From JADFDG01 sp965232985 (GTDB taxonomy: Bacteria; Pseudomonadota; Gammaproteobacteria; Pseudomonadales; JADFDG01), in the NCBI GenBank assembly GCA_965232985.1, contig CBDDRC010000019.1:47164-111163 (forward strand): a stretch of DNA of 64,000 nucleotides, in the 5' to 3' direction. A model generated the notes under the pieces. That model was not told the origin of the DNA and did not search any database. It saw only the letters and a list, made by a program, of their open reading frames with translations. Below are positions 8,641 through 17,202 of this stretch, one piece after another; position 1 is the first letter of the stretch, and each line of letters begins with the position of its first letter. The position numbers were made by a program, and so were the translations under genes.

Positions 8641-10167
8641 TTATGGCTGACGGCGCCGCCGCCAGGCCCGCAGTACGACGACCAACCCCGCACCGAGCAC
8701 CGGCCACTGGCCGACGATCATGAACGGTGTCGCGCCATGCATGGCCGTGATCTCTCCGCGCAGCGCGGTGCGGGTGAACTGCGGCGCCGCGCTCACCACC
8801 TTGCCTTGCGGGCCGATGATGCCGGTGATGCCGGTGTTGGTGCCGCGTACCAGATAGCGGCCGGTTTCCAGAGCACGCATCCGCGCAATTTCGAAGTGTT
8901 GGTGCGGCATATGACTGGCGCCGAACCAAGCGTCATTACTGACTGTGAGCAGCACGTCGGCGTTGGCAGCATGGCGGCGCACGTAATCGGCATAGACGAT
9001 CTCGTAGCACAGGAACGTCGCCAGCCGGGCGTTACCGGCGCGCAGCGGCGGTTGCGCGTCGTCGCCCGGCGAAAAACCTTCGAGCGGCACCTGCGGCATG
9101 TTGAAGAATGGCGCGATGGCGCGGAAAAACGGCGCCAGCGGCACAAACTCGCCGAACGGCACCAGGTTCACCTTGTGGTAAATGGCTGGCGCTGCGCCGA
9201 GCGACAGCACGGAATTGTGGAATACGTACGCGCCGTCGTTCCGCTCAATATGGGGCATGCCGGTGATGAGCGTGCTGTGCGTGGCCTGCGCGCGCAGCTG
9301 CAACTGGTCGAGCAGTTCCCACGCTTCGTGCACATACATCGGCACGGCGGCTTCCGGCCAGACAATGAGATCGCGGCCCCATTCCGGTTCGGTCAGATTG
9401 TTGTAAATGTCGATGGTCGGCTGTTGCATTTCCAGCAGCCATTTCATGTCCTGCGGAATATTGCCCTGCACGAGGCTGACGGTTAGCGGTTTGCCGAACG
9501 GCGTTGTCCAGCGCGCCTGCGCGAGCGCCCAGCCGCCGGCCACGATGGCGAGAATTGCGCAAACGGCGATGATGCGCGCGCGCTGCGTGCCGCGCACGAC
9601 ATCGACGCCGAGCACGGCAATACCGACCGCCAGTGCGCTCACCAGCAGCACGCCGCCCGTCGGCGCCCAGCCGGCGAGTGGCGTGTCGATGAAGGCATAA
9701 CCCTGATATAGCCACGGAAAGCCGGTGAACAGCCAACTGCGCACCCATTCGGCCAGCACCCACAAGGCGATGAACAGTGCCGGCCTGAGCACGCCGCGTG
9801 CGAGGTATGCATACAGTGCCGTCCACCAGGCGAAAAAAATCAGCGCCAGGAAAAGTGCGAACAGCAGGGTAAGAAAAACGGCAACGCCGATGGGTGTGTA
9901 GCCATAGACATGGATCGACACGTATACCCAGCTGACACCGGCAAGCCAAAACCCGAAGCCGAACCAGGTGCCGCGCGCAAAAGCGGTTTTTGCATCAAGG
10001 TTGCGCAACAGCAGATAGAGCGCAAGCGGCGAGATGATGGCGAGCGGCCAGTAGCCAAACGGCGCGAAAGCCAAGGTGTTGACGGCGCCGGCCAGCGCGG
10101 CCAGCAGACTCACCGGGCCGGGAGTGAGGCAAGCAATCAGGATTTTCAGCCGGGCTGCACCGTTCAC
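8641..10167 (-). CDS. lnt: Apolipoprotein N-acyltransferase
   Basis: A 508-residue inner-membrane enzyme that adds the third acyl chain to lipoproteins before Lol export. The N-terminal half is hydrophobic with several membrane segments; the C-terminal half is a nitrilase domain. The catalytic triad is visible: Glu272 (WPEAAVPMY), Lys332 (YHKVNLVPFGE) and Cys387 (FLCYEIVY), close to E267/K335/C387 of E. coli. It overlaps the corC stop by 4 bp, the classic ybeX-lnt coupling. Lipidated products encoded in this window include LptE and the outer-membrane efflux protein. Confidence 0.96.
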   Translation of the reverse strand: MNGAARLKILIACLTPGPVSLLAALAGAVNTLAFAPFGYWPLAIISPLALYLLLRNLDAKTAFARGTWFGFGFWLAGVSWVYVSIHVYGYTPIGVAVFLTLLFALFLALIFFAWWTALYAYLARGVLRPALFIALWVLAEWVRSWLFTGFPWLYQGYAFIDTPLAGWAPTGGVLLVSALAVGIAVLGVDVVRGTQRARIIAVCAILAIVAGGWALAQARWTTPFGKPLTVSLVQGNIPQDMKWLLEMQQPTIDIYNNLTEPEWGRDLIVWPEAAVPMYVHEAWELLDQLQLRAQATHSTLITGMPHIERNDGAYVFHNSVLSLGAAPAIYHKVNLVPFGEFVPLAPFFRAIAPFFNMPQVPLEGFSPGDDAQPPLRAGNARLATFLCYEIVYADYVRRHAANADVLLTVSNDAWFGASHMPHQHFEIARMRALETGRYLVRGTNTGITGIIGPQGKVVSAAPQFTRTALRGEITAMHGATPFMIVGQWPVLGAGLVVVLRAWRRRRQP

Positions 10168-11006
10168 GCGCTGCGCGTCACTTGCAGCAGCCGCACGCTG
10201 CGGTTGTCGGCGTTGAGTACTTTGAAGGTGAGGTCGTCAATGGTCACGGACTCGTCGCGCGCCGGCAGGTGGCCGAACCGGGCAATCACCACGCCGCCGA
10301 TGGTATCGGAATCCTCGTCCGGAAAAGCCGAACCAAAATAACCGTTGAATTCTTCAATCGGCACCTGGGCCTTCACCACCCATTGGTCCCTGCCAAGCGG
10401 ATCCTTGCCGAGTTCCTTGATGTTGTATTCGTCTTCGTCGACGTCGTGTTCATCTTCTATCTCGCCGACGATCTGCTCAAGCACGTCCTCGATGGTGACG
10501 AGGCCGGCAATGCCACCGTATTCGTTGATCACCACGGCCATATGGCTGCGCTTCTGGCGGAAGTCGCGCAGCAGCGCATCGAGGCGCCGGCTTTCCGGCA
10601 CAAACATCGGTGGGCGCAGAAAATCCTTGATCTCGAAGTGCTCGAGGCGGTTTTCAAAGCAGGCTGCGAGCAGATCTTTGGCAAGCAGGATGCCGAGCAC
10701 GGTGTCGTCCTCGTCGTCATCAATCACCGGGAAGCGCGAGTGTGCCGACTCGATGATCAGCGGCAGGAACTCTTTCGGGTTCTGGCCTGCTTTCACGAAC
10801 ATAATCTGCGCGCGGGGGATCATCGCTTCGCGCACCGGCATATCGGCAATGGTGAGCGCACCCTCAATGATGCCGAGCGCTTCGGCGCCGAACAGGCCGC
10901 GTTTGTGGCAGGCGCGCACCAGATCGACGAGGTCGTCGCGGTCACGGGGTTCGCCGGTGATGAAGTCGGCGAGGCGGTCGAGCCAGGATCTGGTTTCTTC
11001 ACTCAT
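10164..11006 (-). CDS. corC: CorC/YbeX-family CBS-pair transporter accessory protein
   Basis: A 280-residue cytosolic protein with two CBS domains (about 60-180) and a C-terminal CorC_HlyC domain (about 200-280). REAMIPRAQIMFV and SRFPVIDDDEDDTVLGILLAKDLL are typical CBS-pair sequence. The family is linked to Mg2+/Co2+ efflux; E. coli YbeX has also been connected to ribosome metabolism together with YbeY. The start at 11006 (MSEETRSWLDRL) fits the family; the upstream extension reads through a REP-like palindrome and is rejected. It is followed directly by lnt with a 4-bp overlap. Confidence 0.9.
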   Translation of the reverse strand: MSEETRSWLDRLADFITGEPRDRDDLVDLVRACHKRGLFGAEALGIIEGALTIADMPVREAMIPRAQIMFVKAGQNPKEFLPLIIESAHSRFPVIDDDEDDTVLGILLAKDLLAACFENRLEHFEIKDFLRPPMFVPESRRLDALLRDFRQKRSHMAVVINEYGGIAGLVTIEDVLEQIVGEIEDEHDVDEDEYNIKELGKDPLGRDQWVVKAQVPIEEFNGYFGSAFPDEDSDTIGGVVIARFGHLPARDESVTIDDLTFKVLNADNRSVRLLQVTRSA

Positions 11007-11018
11007 GGTCTGTTTCTC

Positions 11019-11063
11019 GTAGGCCTGCCCAGGGCAGGCTGTCCGGCTGTAGCCGGACCTACG
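11019..11063. repeat. REP-like compound palindrome between ybeY and corC
   Basis: Two perfect hairpins stand side by side: CCTGCCC-A-GGGCAGG (11024-11038) and GTCCGGCT-GT-AGCCGGAC (11041-11058). Outer arms CGTAGG (11019-11024) and CCTACG (11058-11063) can pair to enclose both, giving a three-way junction. The second hairpin with its CTAC flank resembles REP elements of Pseudomonas and Xanthomonas type genomes. The right arm contains the TAG stop of ybeY. No T-run follows, so it is not a typical terminator. Confidence 0.75.
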
Positions 11064-11562
11064 GTTCCTCCGTGCGATAGGGGTTGGGGTAACCGAGCGC
11101 TGCCAGTACGGCAATTTCCGCGCCTTCCATGACGGCGGCATGGCGCAAGGTGTGATGGTCCAGGCCGAGCAGGTGCAGGACGCCGTGAACGGTCAGGTGC
11201 GCCCAGTGCGCATCGGTCGTTTTGCCTTGAGCCTTCGCCTCGCGCGCCACGGTTTGCGCGCACAGCACGATGTCGCCGAGCACACGCACCGGCAGCACGA
11301 CATCTTTGGGCATTGAGAACGGGAACGAGAGCACGTTGGTGGCGTAGTCCTTGCCGCGGTATGTGCGGTTGAGCGTGCGCATTTCCGTCGGGCCGACCAC
11401 GCGCAGCGTCAGTTCGGACGCCCCGCTGACCCGCCCGGCGAGCGCGGCGGCGATCCACGCTGCGAATGTTCGGCGCGACGGCACGTGCGCGGCGCGGCTG
11501 CGCAGCTGCAGGTCGAGCGCGGGTGCCGGGTGCTTACCGGCGGTTCGGGTGCGCATCGTCAT
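11059..11562 (-). CDS. ybeY: Endoribonuclease YbeY (rRNA maturation factor)
   Basis: A 167-residue metallo-endoribonuclease needed for 16S rRNA 3' processing and ribosome quality control. The metal site is HGVLHLLGLDH, an exact H-x3-H-x5-H signature. NVLSFPFSMPKD and LGDIVLC are the other conserved blocks. The frame is open well upstream inside phoH; the start is placed at the ATG at 11562, which overlaps the last codons of phoH by 29 bp (a second ATG is at 11556). The ybeZ-ybeY-ybeX-lnt order is conserved across gammaproteobacteria. Confidence 0.93.
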   Translation of the reverse strand: MTMRTRTAGKHPAPALDLQLRSRAAHVPSRRTFAAWIAAALAGRVSGASELTLRVVGPTEMRTLNRTYRGKDYATNVLSFPFSMPKDVVLPVRVLGDIVLCAQTVAREAKAQGKTTDAHWAHLTVHGVLHLLGLDHHTLRHAAVMEGAEIAVLAALGYPNPYRTEEP

Positions 11563-12505
11563 GGCGTTCGTAGGCTTCGACAATGCGCTGCACGAGAACA
11601 TGGCGGACCACATCGCGCGATTCGAAATGCGTGAAGGCGATACCTTGCACATCGGCAAGCACCTGCGCGGCGTGGATGAGGCCGGAATCGGTGCCTTTGG
11701 GCAGATCGATCTGGGTGACATCGCCGGTGATGACCGCCTTCGAGCCGAAGCCGATGCGGGTCAGCAACATTTTCATCTGCTCGCGGGTGGTGTTTTGCGA
11801 TTCGTCGAGAATGATGAAACTGTTGTTGAGCGTGCGGCCGCGCATGTAGGCCAGTGGTGCGACTTCGATTACCTGCCGGTCGAGCAGTTTCGCGACCCGC
11901 TCGAAGCCGAGCATCTCGTAGAGCGCGTCATACAGCGGCCGCAGGTACGGGTTGATTTTTTCGGACAGATCGCCGGGCAGGAAGCCGAGTTTCTCGCCGG
12001 CCTCCACCGCCGGGCGCACCAGTAAAATGCGGCGCACTTCGTCGCGCTCCAGCGAATCGACTGCGGCCGCTACCGCCAGATAGGTTTTGCCGGTGCCGGC
12101 CGGGCCGATCCCGAAACTGATGTCGTGATCGAGAATGCGCTCGACATACTTCACCTGATTCTCGCCGCGCGGACGGATCCAGCCGCGCCGGGTACGCAGC
12201 ACCACGCGGTCCTCGCCCGCGATCGGCCGGCGCACGCTGGATTCCTGCAATTGCAGATGCACGTCGTCGGGGCCGAGCTCGCCGTCGGCGGCTTGGTCGT
12301 ACAGGCGCTCCAGCAGGTTCGAGGCGGTGCGCACGGCAGCAGCCTCGCCGGACAGCGTGAATTCATTGCCACGGTTGCGGATATCGACGCCGAGGCGCTG
12401 TTCGATCTGGCGCAGGTGCTCGTCGAGACGGCCACAAAGAACCGCCAGGCGGCGGGCGTCGTAGGGCTCGAGGGTGAGGCTGGCGGTCTGGGGGCTACTG
12501 TCCAA
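11534..12505 (-). CDS. ybeZ: PhoH-family ATPase YbeZ
   Basis: A 323-residue PhoH-like ATPase. The N-terminus has a KH-like/R3H-like region (about 10-100), then Walker A GPAGTGKT at residues 134-141 and Walker B FIILDESQNTT. YbeZ interacts with the endonuclease YbeY and is thought to act as an RNA helicase partner in rRNA processing. The start MDSSPQTASLTLEP at 12505 is the only sensible one. A second PhoH protein, with a PIN domain, is encoded at 30657-32117. Confidence 0.92.
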   Translation of the reverse strand: MDSSPQTASLTLEPYDARRLAVLCGRLDEHLRQIEQRLGVDIRNRGNEFTLSGEAAAVRTASNLLERLYDQAADGELGPDDVHLQLQESSVRRPIAGEDRVVLRTRRGWIRPRGENQVKYVERILDHDISFGIGPAGTGKTYLAVAAAVDSLERDEVRRILLVRPAVEAGEKLGFLPGDLSEKINPYLRPLYDALYEMLGFERVAKLLDRQVIEVAPLAYMRGRTLNNSFIILDESQNTTREQMKMLLTRIGFGSKAVITGDVTQIDLPKGTDSGLIHAAQVLADVQGIAFTHFESRDVVRHVLVQRIVEAYERHDDAHPNRR

Positions 12506-12643
12506 ATAGGGTCGGGGTACCGCCGGGGGCGGTCGTGCATCGGACGGTCATGTTAGCGGGCGGGGGGCGGGGGTGCCAGCTTGACGGGGCCGCCGGAATG
12601 GTGGCCGGGCCCCGGCCAAAGGCCCCCGGCCCACGCCCGGCCG

Positions 12644-13978
12644 TCAGACCAGCCGGGGTTCGGCGCCGCGCAGCGAGTTGGGCATCGCCTCGGTAATGAC
12701 CAACTCGACGAACTGGCCGATCAGCAGATCGTCGGTGCTGGCGAAATTCACCACCCGGTTGTTCTCGGTGCGGCCGCGCAACTGGCCGGGGTCTTTGCGC
12801 GAGACACCCTCGACCAGAATGATCTGCCGGGTGCCGACCATGCGCCGGCTGATCTGCTGCGCCTGCTGGATGATGCGTTCCTGGAGGATGGCGAGGCGCT
12901 GTTTTTTCGTGTCGGCATCGATCGGGTCGTCGAGATCGGCTGCCGGCGTGCCCGGACGCGGGCTGTAGACGAAGCTGTAACTGATGTCGAAGCCGACTGC
13001 GGCGATCAGATTCATTGTGGCGATGAAATCATCGTCGGTCTCGCCGGGAAAACCGACGATGAAATCCGAACTCAGTGCGATGCCCGGCTTGGCGATTTTC
13101 AGTTTGCGGATGATGGCCAGGTAATCCGCCACGACATGATTGCGCTTCATGGCGGCGAGAATGCGGTCGGAACCGCTCTGCACCGGCAGGTGCAACTGGG
13201 CAACCAGTTTCGGCAAATCGCGGTGCGCTTCAATAAGAGCCTGGGTGAATTCAAGCGGATGGCTGGTGGTGTAGCGGATGCGGCCGATGCCATCGAGCGC
13301 ATGGACCTGATGCAGCAACTCGGCGAAATCGGCGCTGTGGCCGTGCGCATCCGTCATGCGCCAGGCATTGACGTTCTGACCGAGCAGCGTCACTTCCCGC
13401 ACGCCCAGCGCAGCAAGATGGCGGATTTCGGCGAGGATGTCGGCGAGTGGGCGGCTCACTTCCGGGCCGCGCGTGTACGGCACCACGCAGAAACTGCAGA
13501 ATTTGTTGCAGCCTTCCATGATGGAGACGAACGCGGTGGCACCCTGGACGCTCGGTTCCGGCAGGTTGTCGAATTTCTCGATGGCCGGAAACGACACGTC
13601 GAGCACCGGAATTTTTTTTACCTTCGAGGTGGCGATCAGGGCCGGCAGGCGGTGCAGTGTCTGCGGGCCGAACACGACATCAACGTAGGGCGCACGTTTG
13701 CGGATCGCTTCGCCTTCCTGCGAGGCGACACAGCCGCCGACGCCGATCACCAGATCCGGCTTTTTCTGTTTGAGTTCCTGCCAGCGGCCGAGCGCGCTGA
13801 ACACTTTTTCCTGCGCCTTCTCGCGCACCGAGCAGGTGTTCATCAGCAACACGTCGGCTTCTGCCGGGTTGTCGGTCATCTCGAGGCCGTCGGCGGGCTG
13901 GAGCAGATCCGCCATGCGGGCTGAATCGTATTCGTTCATCTGGCACCCGTGGGTCTCGATGAACAGCTTGCGGGCCAT
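12644..13978 (-). CDS. miaB: tRNA-2-methylthio-N6-dimethylallyladenosine synthase
   Basis: A 444-residue radical-SAM methylthiotransferase that converts i6A37 to ms2i6A37 in tRNAs reading UNN codons. The auxiliary cluster cysteines are Cys12, Cys49 and Cys83; the radical SAM motif is Cys157-x3-Cys161-x2-Cys164 (CNKFCSFC). A TRAM domain closes the protein. The start at 13978 (MARKLFIETHGCQMNEYDS) matches the family exactly; upstream frame sequence is not conserved. It lies upstream of phoH-ybeY-corC-lnt, as in many gammaproteobacteria, with a 138-bp GC-rich gap. Confidence 0.97.
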   Translation of the reverse strand: MARKLFIETHGCQMNEYDSARMADLLQPADGLEMTDNPAEADVLLMNTCSVREKAQEKVFSALGRWQELKQKKPDLVIGVGGCVASQEGEAIRKRAPYVDVVFGPQTLHRLPALIATSKVKKIPVLDVSFPAIEKFDNLPEPSVQGATAFVSIMEGCNKFCSFCVVPYTRGPEVSRPLADILAEIRHLAALGVREVTLLGQNVNAWRMTDAHGHSADFAELLHQVHALDGIGRIRYTTSHPLEFTQALIEAHRDLPKLVAQLHLPVQSGSDRILAAMKRNHVVADYLAIIRKLKIAKPGIALSSDFIVGFPGETDDDFIATMNLIAAVGFDISYSFVYSPRPGTPAADLDDPIDADTKKQRLAILQERIIQQAQQISRRMVGTRQIILVEGVSRKDPGQLRGRTENNRVVNFASTDDLLIGQFVELVITEAMPNSLRGAEPRLV

Positions 13979-14172
13979 GATGTTTCCAGGGTTTTGCGTG
14001 TGGCGGGGAAGGCCAATATGAGGGGCGATTATATGGCCGGGCATGCGGCCAGCCCACCGACAAATTCAGCAGCAACCAACAGAAAAAATTGCGCCGGCTG
14101 CCCTGGGCACTGCGTGACCGTCACCCTGGGGGGAGGTTATCGTGGTGTCCTTGCATACCCCGGGCGGATCCA

Positions 14173-15234
14173 ATGTCAGCACGCTCTTCGCAACAACAGC
14201 CCCGCCGCCGCCACACCCTGTTCGTCGCGCTGCTGATTCTCATGGCGGCGCTGCTGGTGTCGCTGAGTCTGTGGATGACGGCGCCGCCCGCAGCGGCGCC
14301 GGTTGCCTCTGCCGCACCGCCGCCACCGGCCAATTCGCTGCCGGTGGTGGCCGGGCTCGGCGGCGATTTCAGCCTGCCTGCCACCACCGGTGTCGACGTA
14401 TCGCTCACCGGGCTGCGCGGCAAGGTTGTGCTGCTTAATTTCGGTTTTACCCATTGCCCGGATGTGTGCCCGGCGGTGCTGAGCCGGTTGGGCAACGTGC
14501 TGCGCGCGCTGGAAGAACAGGGTGTGGACATGCGCCGCGTGCAGCCCTTGTTCGTGACCTTCGATCCGGCGCGTGACACGCTTGCATACCTGCGCGAGTA
14601 CCTGGCATTTTTTCATCCATCGTTCATCGGCCTGCGCGGCGACGACGCGCAGACGCGCGAGATTGCGCGGCGCTACCGGGTGATCTACCTCAAGCAGGAC
14701 AGCGAAGCGGCCAGTGGCTATGTTTTCCAGCACAGCAATTTTGTTTATGTCCTCGATACCTATGGCCGCGTGCGGTTGTTGGTGGGCAGCAAGGATCCGG
14801 ATGCGGCGTTGAGCGAGGCGGTGAAGCGCCTGCTGGCCGAGGAGCAGGCCGCGCCGGCCCCTGTTGCGGGCGGCTCAATCCGGATTGTCGATGCCTGGGT
14901 ACGCGCGGTGCCGGCGGCCTCGGAAACCAGTGCCGGTTATCTGGTCATCCACAATGATTCCGCCAGGGACGACGTCCTGATCGGGGCGCGTATCGCTGGT
15001 GTGAGCAGCACCGGGATCCATGAAACGGTGGCGGATGGCCAGACCATGACGATGCGTCGCCGCAGCGAGGTCCAGGTGCCGGCGCATGGTCGCGTCACCC
15101 TGGCGCCCGGCGGCCTGCATTTGATGCTGAGTGGTTTGTCGCAGCCCTTGCGGGCCGGCGAGCAATTGCAGGGGGTGTTGAAATTTCGCGATGCCGGGGA
15201 GATTCCGGTATTGTTGGGTGCGCGCGGCTTCTGA
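14173..15234 (+). CDS. SCO1/SenC copper chaperone fused to PCuAC domain
   Basis: A 353-residue membrane-anchored periplasmic protein. Residues 15-36 form a single membrane segment. A SCO1/SenC thioredoxin fold spans about 62-222, with the copper-binding CPDVCP (Cys95, Cys99) and the conserved His187 (FQHSNFVYVLD). A PCu(A)C domain follows from about 236, with its His/Met ligands visible as His283, Met292/Met294 and the HLM of GGLHLML (His316, Met318). In other bacteria these are separate proteins that together metallate the CuA site of cytochrome c oxidase. The fusion places donor and acceptor on one chain. No cox genes are in the window. Confidence 0.88.
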   Translation: MSARSSQQQPRRRHTLFVALLILMAALLVSLSLWMTAPPAAAPVASAAPPPPANSLPVVAGLGGDFSLPATTGVDVSLTGLRGKVVLLNFGFTHCPDVCPAVLSRLGNVLRALEEQGVDMRRVQPLFVTFDPARDTLAYLREYLAFFHPSFIGLRGDDAQTREIARRYRVIYLKQDSEAASGYVFQHSNFVYVLDTYGRVRLLVGSKDPDAALSEAVKRLLAEEQAAPAPVAGGSIRIVDAWVRAVPAASETSAGYLVIHNDSARDDVLIGARIAGVSSTGIHETVADGQTMTMRRRSEVQVPAHGRVTLAPGGLHLMLSGLSQPLRAGEQLQGVLKFRDAGEIPVLLGARGF

Positions 15235-15333
15235 CCGGGGGCCGTGCAGGTGGTGAGGACGGTGGAGTGTGTTGAAGCGTAGGAAGTGTGTTTGCACGCA
15301 GGGATAGAAAAAAACAACAAATGAGGCATAACC

Positions 15334-16662
15334 ATGAGAAAACAACCATTGCGGTATCTGCTGCTGCTCTCGGCAATCGCCATGCCGGCAGTGACATTTG
15401 CGGAAGTATCAGAGGATCAGGTGCAGGCGCTTGAAGCGCGTATTGCGCAACTGGAGGCGGGAAACGAAAGCGGTCCGGTGTCAACGGCCAAGGACACTCA
15501 GATCAAGATCAACGGGTTTATGTCGGCCGGGCTCACTTATCTTGATGACGAAACAGTGACCTACGATGCCGGTACGCTCAGTTCGAATGTCAACTGGCGC
15601 GACTCGTCCCGAATTGGCCTGCAGTTTGGTATGCCGGTGAACGAGAAGACCAGCGCCCTGGTGCAGTTGCTTGCGCTGGGCGCCGATGATTTCCAACCCT
15701 ATTTGCCGCTCGCTTACATCAGTTACCGGCCAACGTCGCAGGATGAGTTGCGGGTAGGCCGCGTCCGTACGCCATTTTTCATGCTCTCGGAGTATCTGGA
15801 CGTTGGGTATGCATACCCTTGGGCCCGGCCGCCGGTGGAGACGTACAGCGCGGTGTTGCCGATCAACATGGAGGGATTTTCCTGGAACCACAAGTTCGTT
15901 ACCGATAGTTGGGTGCATGATTTCCAGTTCATTTTCGGGGATGCGAACGTGGATATACCGGGTCTCAGCGGGCATCTCGATGATATGAACGGCATCAATG
16001 TGATGAGTACCCATGGCGACTGGTTGTTGCGTGCCGGGTATCTGCAAACCACGCGGGCCAGCTCAACGCCAGGAGGGCAGCTGCTGGCGCTCGAGCCGTT
16101 CGGCGTGACTCCCATGAATGATCCGGATGCCTCATTTGGCGGCTTGGGGGTGCAGTACGACAACGGCTCCCTGCTGGTAAGCGCCGAGTACACCACCTTG
16201 AAGGTGGAAGGCTGGTTCCCGAACAACGACAGCGACTCCCTCACGGTGGGCTACCGCTTCGGCAAGCTGATGCCCTCGCTGACGTTTGCCGAGTCGCGGG
16301 TGACGGACAAGTCGGTTCGGACCAATTCAATGTTGCCGTTGCTCTGTGATCAAAGCACCGGCGCGATGTGCCTGGGCCCGAATCCCTATTTGCCGGGCAC
16401 TTACATCCCGTACCCTGCCGATCTCCTCAACAAGGTTTTGGATTCAGAACAGCAATCGGTCACCCTTGGCCTGCGTTATGACTACCTGCCCAATGCCAGC
16501 GTCAAATTTGATGTCTCGGCGGTGATCGATACAGGCGAGACGTGGGGCGCGCTTACGCCCTTGGATACCAACGGTTTCGCGGGCAGCTTCGACGAGCAGT
16601 TGTTCGGCAAGCCGGATACGCCAGTCATGGCCTACCGTCTTGTTTTTGACGTAGTCTTTTGA
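15334..16662 (+). CDS. Outer-membrane porin-like protein with N-terminal coiled coil
   Basis: A 442-residue predicted beta-barrel. A clear signal peptide (1-23, ending VTFA) is followed by a short coiled coil (VQALEARIAQLEAG), as in trimeric porins of the DcaP/FmdC kind, then alternating amphipathic strands and a C-terminal phenylalanine (LVFDVVF), the usual barrel-assembly signal. The substrate is unknown. It is followed after 14 bp by a small PstS-like periplasmic protein, which suggests a two-gene unit. Codon use is less GC-rich than its neighbours upstream. Confidence 0.75.
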   Translation: MRKQPLRYLLLLSAIAMPAVTFAEVSEDQVQALEARIAQLEAGNESGPVSTAKDTQIKINGFMSAGLTYLDDETVTYDAGTLSSNVNWRDSSRIGLQFGMPVNEKTSALVQLLALGADDFQPYLPLAYISYRPTSQDELRVGRVRTPFFMLSEYLDVGYAYPWARPPVETYSAVLPINMEGFSWNHKFVTDSWVHDFQFIFGDANVDIPGLSGHLDDMNGINVMSTHGDWLLRAGYLQTTRASSTPGGQLLALEPFGVTPMNDPDASFGGLGVQYDNGSLLVSAEYTTLKVEGWFPNNDSDSLTVGYRFGKLMPSLTFAESRVTDKSVRTNSMLPLLCDQSTGAMCLGPNPYLPGTYIPYPADLLNKVLDSEQQSVTLGLRYDYLPNASVKFDVSAVIDTGETWGALTPLDTNGFAGSFDEQLFGKPDTPVMAYRLVFDVVF

Positions 16663-16676
16663 GCGGGGATGCCAGC

Positions 16677-17108
16677 ATGAAGCTTATCAATCTCGCAAAA
16701 ATCGTCGCGTTGTCCACGCTGTGCTTTTCCCCGCTGGCCGGTGCCGGCGTTGCGGTCATTGTGCATCCTTCGGTGTCGACCAATGCGCTGACGGTCGAGG
16801 CGGTGAAGCAGTTGTTCCTCGGTCGTGCATCTGCCTTGCCCGACGGCACGGCAGTAGCGCCGGTCGATCAGGCTGAAGGCTCGGCGGTACGCGCCCAGTT
16901 CGCCGAGCGTGTGCTCGGCAAGAACGAGCAGCAACTGCGCAGTTACTGGTCGCGGATGATCTTTACCGGTAAGGGCCAGCCGCCGCGCGGCGTGGCCAGT
17001 GCGGCCGAAATGCTGAAAACGGTGGCATCGTCACCGGGTTTCATCGGCTATGTGGATACCAAGGATGTGGTTGCCGGCAAGGTGAAGGTGCTGTACTCGA
17101 TCGAGTGA
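16677..17108 (+). CDS. Small periplasmic PstS-like substrate-binding protein
   Basis: A 143-residue protein with a signal peptide (about 1-23) and a single-lobe version of the phosphate-binding PstS fold: STNALTVEAVKQLFLGRAS, RAQFAERVLGKNEQQLRSYWSRMIFTGKG and SPGFIGYVD are typical of the short phosphate ABC transporter substrate-binding-like family. Full PstS is twice as long, so it probably does not work as a classic importer subunit, and no pstCAB genes are nearby. It follows the porin by 14 bp and ends at a strong terminator. A role with the porin is an inference. The start at 16677 follows AGCGGGG. Confidence 0.7.
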   Translation: MKLINLAKIVALSTLCFSPLAGAGVAVIVHPSVSTNALTVEAVKQLFLGRASALPDGTAVAPVDQAEGSAVRAQFAERVLGKNEQQLRSYWSRMIFTGKGQPPRGVASAAEMLKTVASSPGFIGYVDTKDVVAGKVKVLYSIE

Positions 17109-17122
17109 TAGTGTGGGTACGT

Positions 17123-17158
17123 CAACAACGCCGGGTTTTGCCCGGCGTTGTTGTTTTT
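17123..17158 (+). terminator. Rho-independent terminator after porin/PstS-like pair
   Basis: A perfect 13-bp stem (CAACAACGCCGGG pairing with CCCGGCGTTGTTG) around a TTTTG loop is followed by TTTTT. It starts 15 bp after the stop of the small periplasmic gene. Confidence 0.92.
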
Positions 17159-17202
17159 GCAGGGCGCTTTCCGGAAGCGCACTTTTCCGAACAGGGTGGG
17201 TC

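Noticed and set aside
12601..12643. GC-only inverted repeats after miaB as a terminator
   Set aside because: Several overlapping GGCC arms can pair but there is no T-run, and the gap lies within a likely operon.
12581..13924. 447-aa plus-strand ORF
   Set aside because: Antisense to miaB, which has all family motifs; the ORF is long only because of high GC content.
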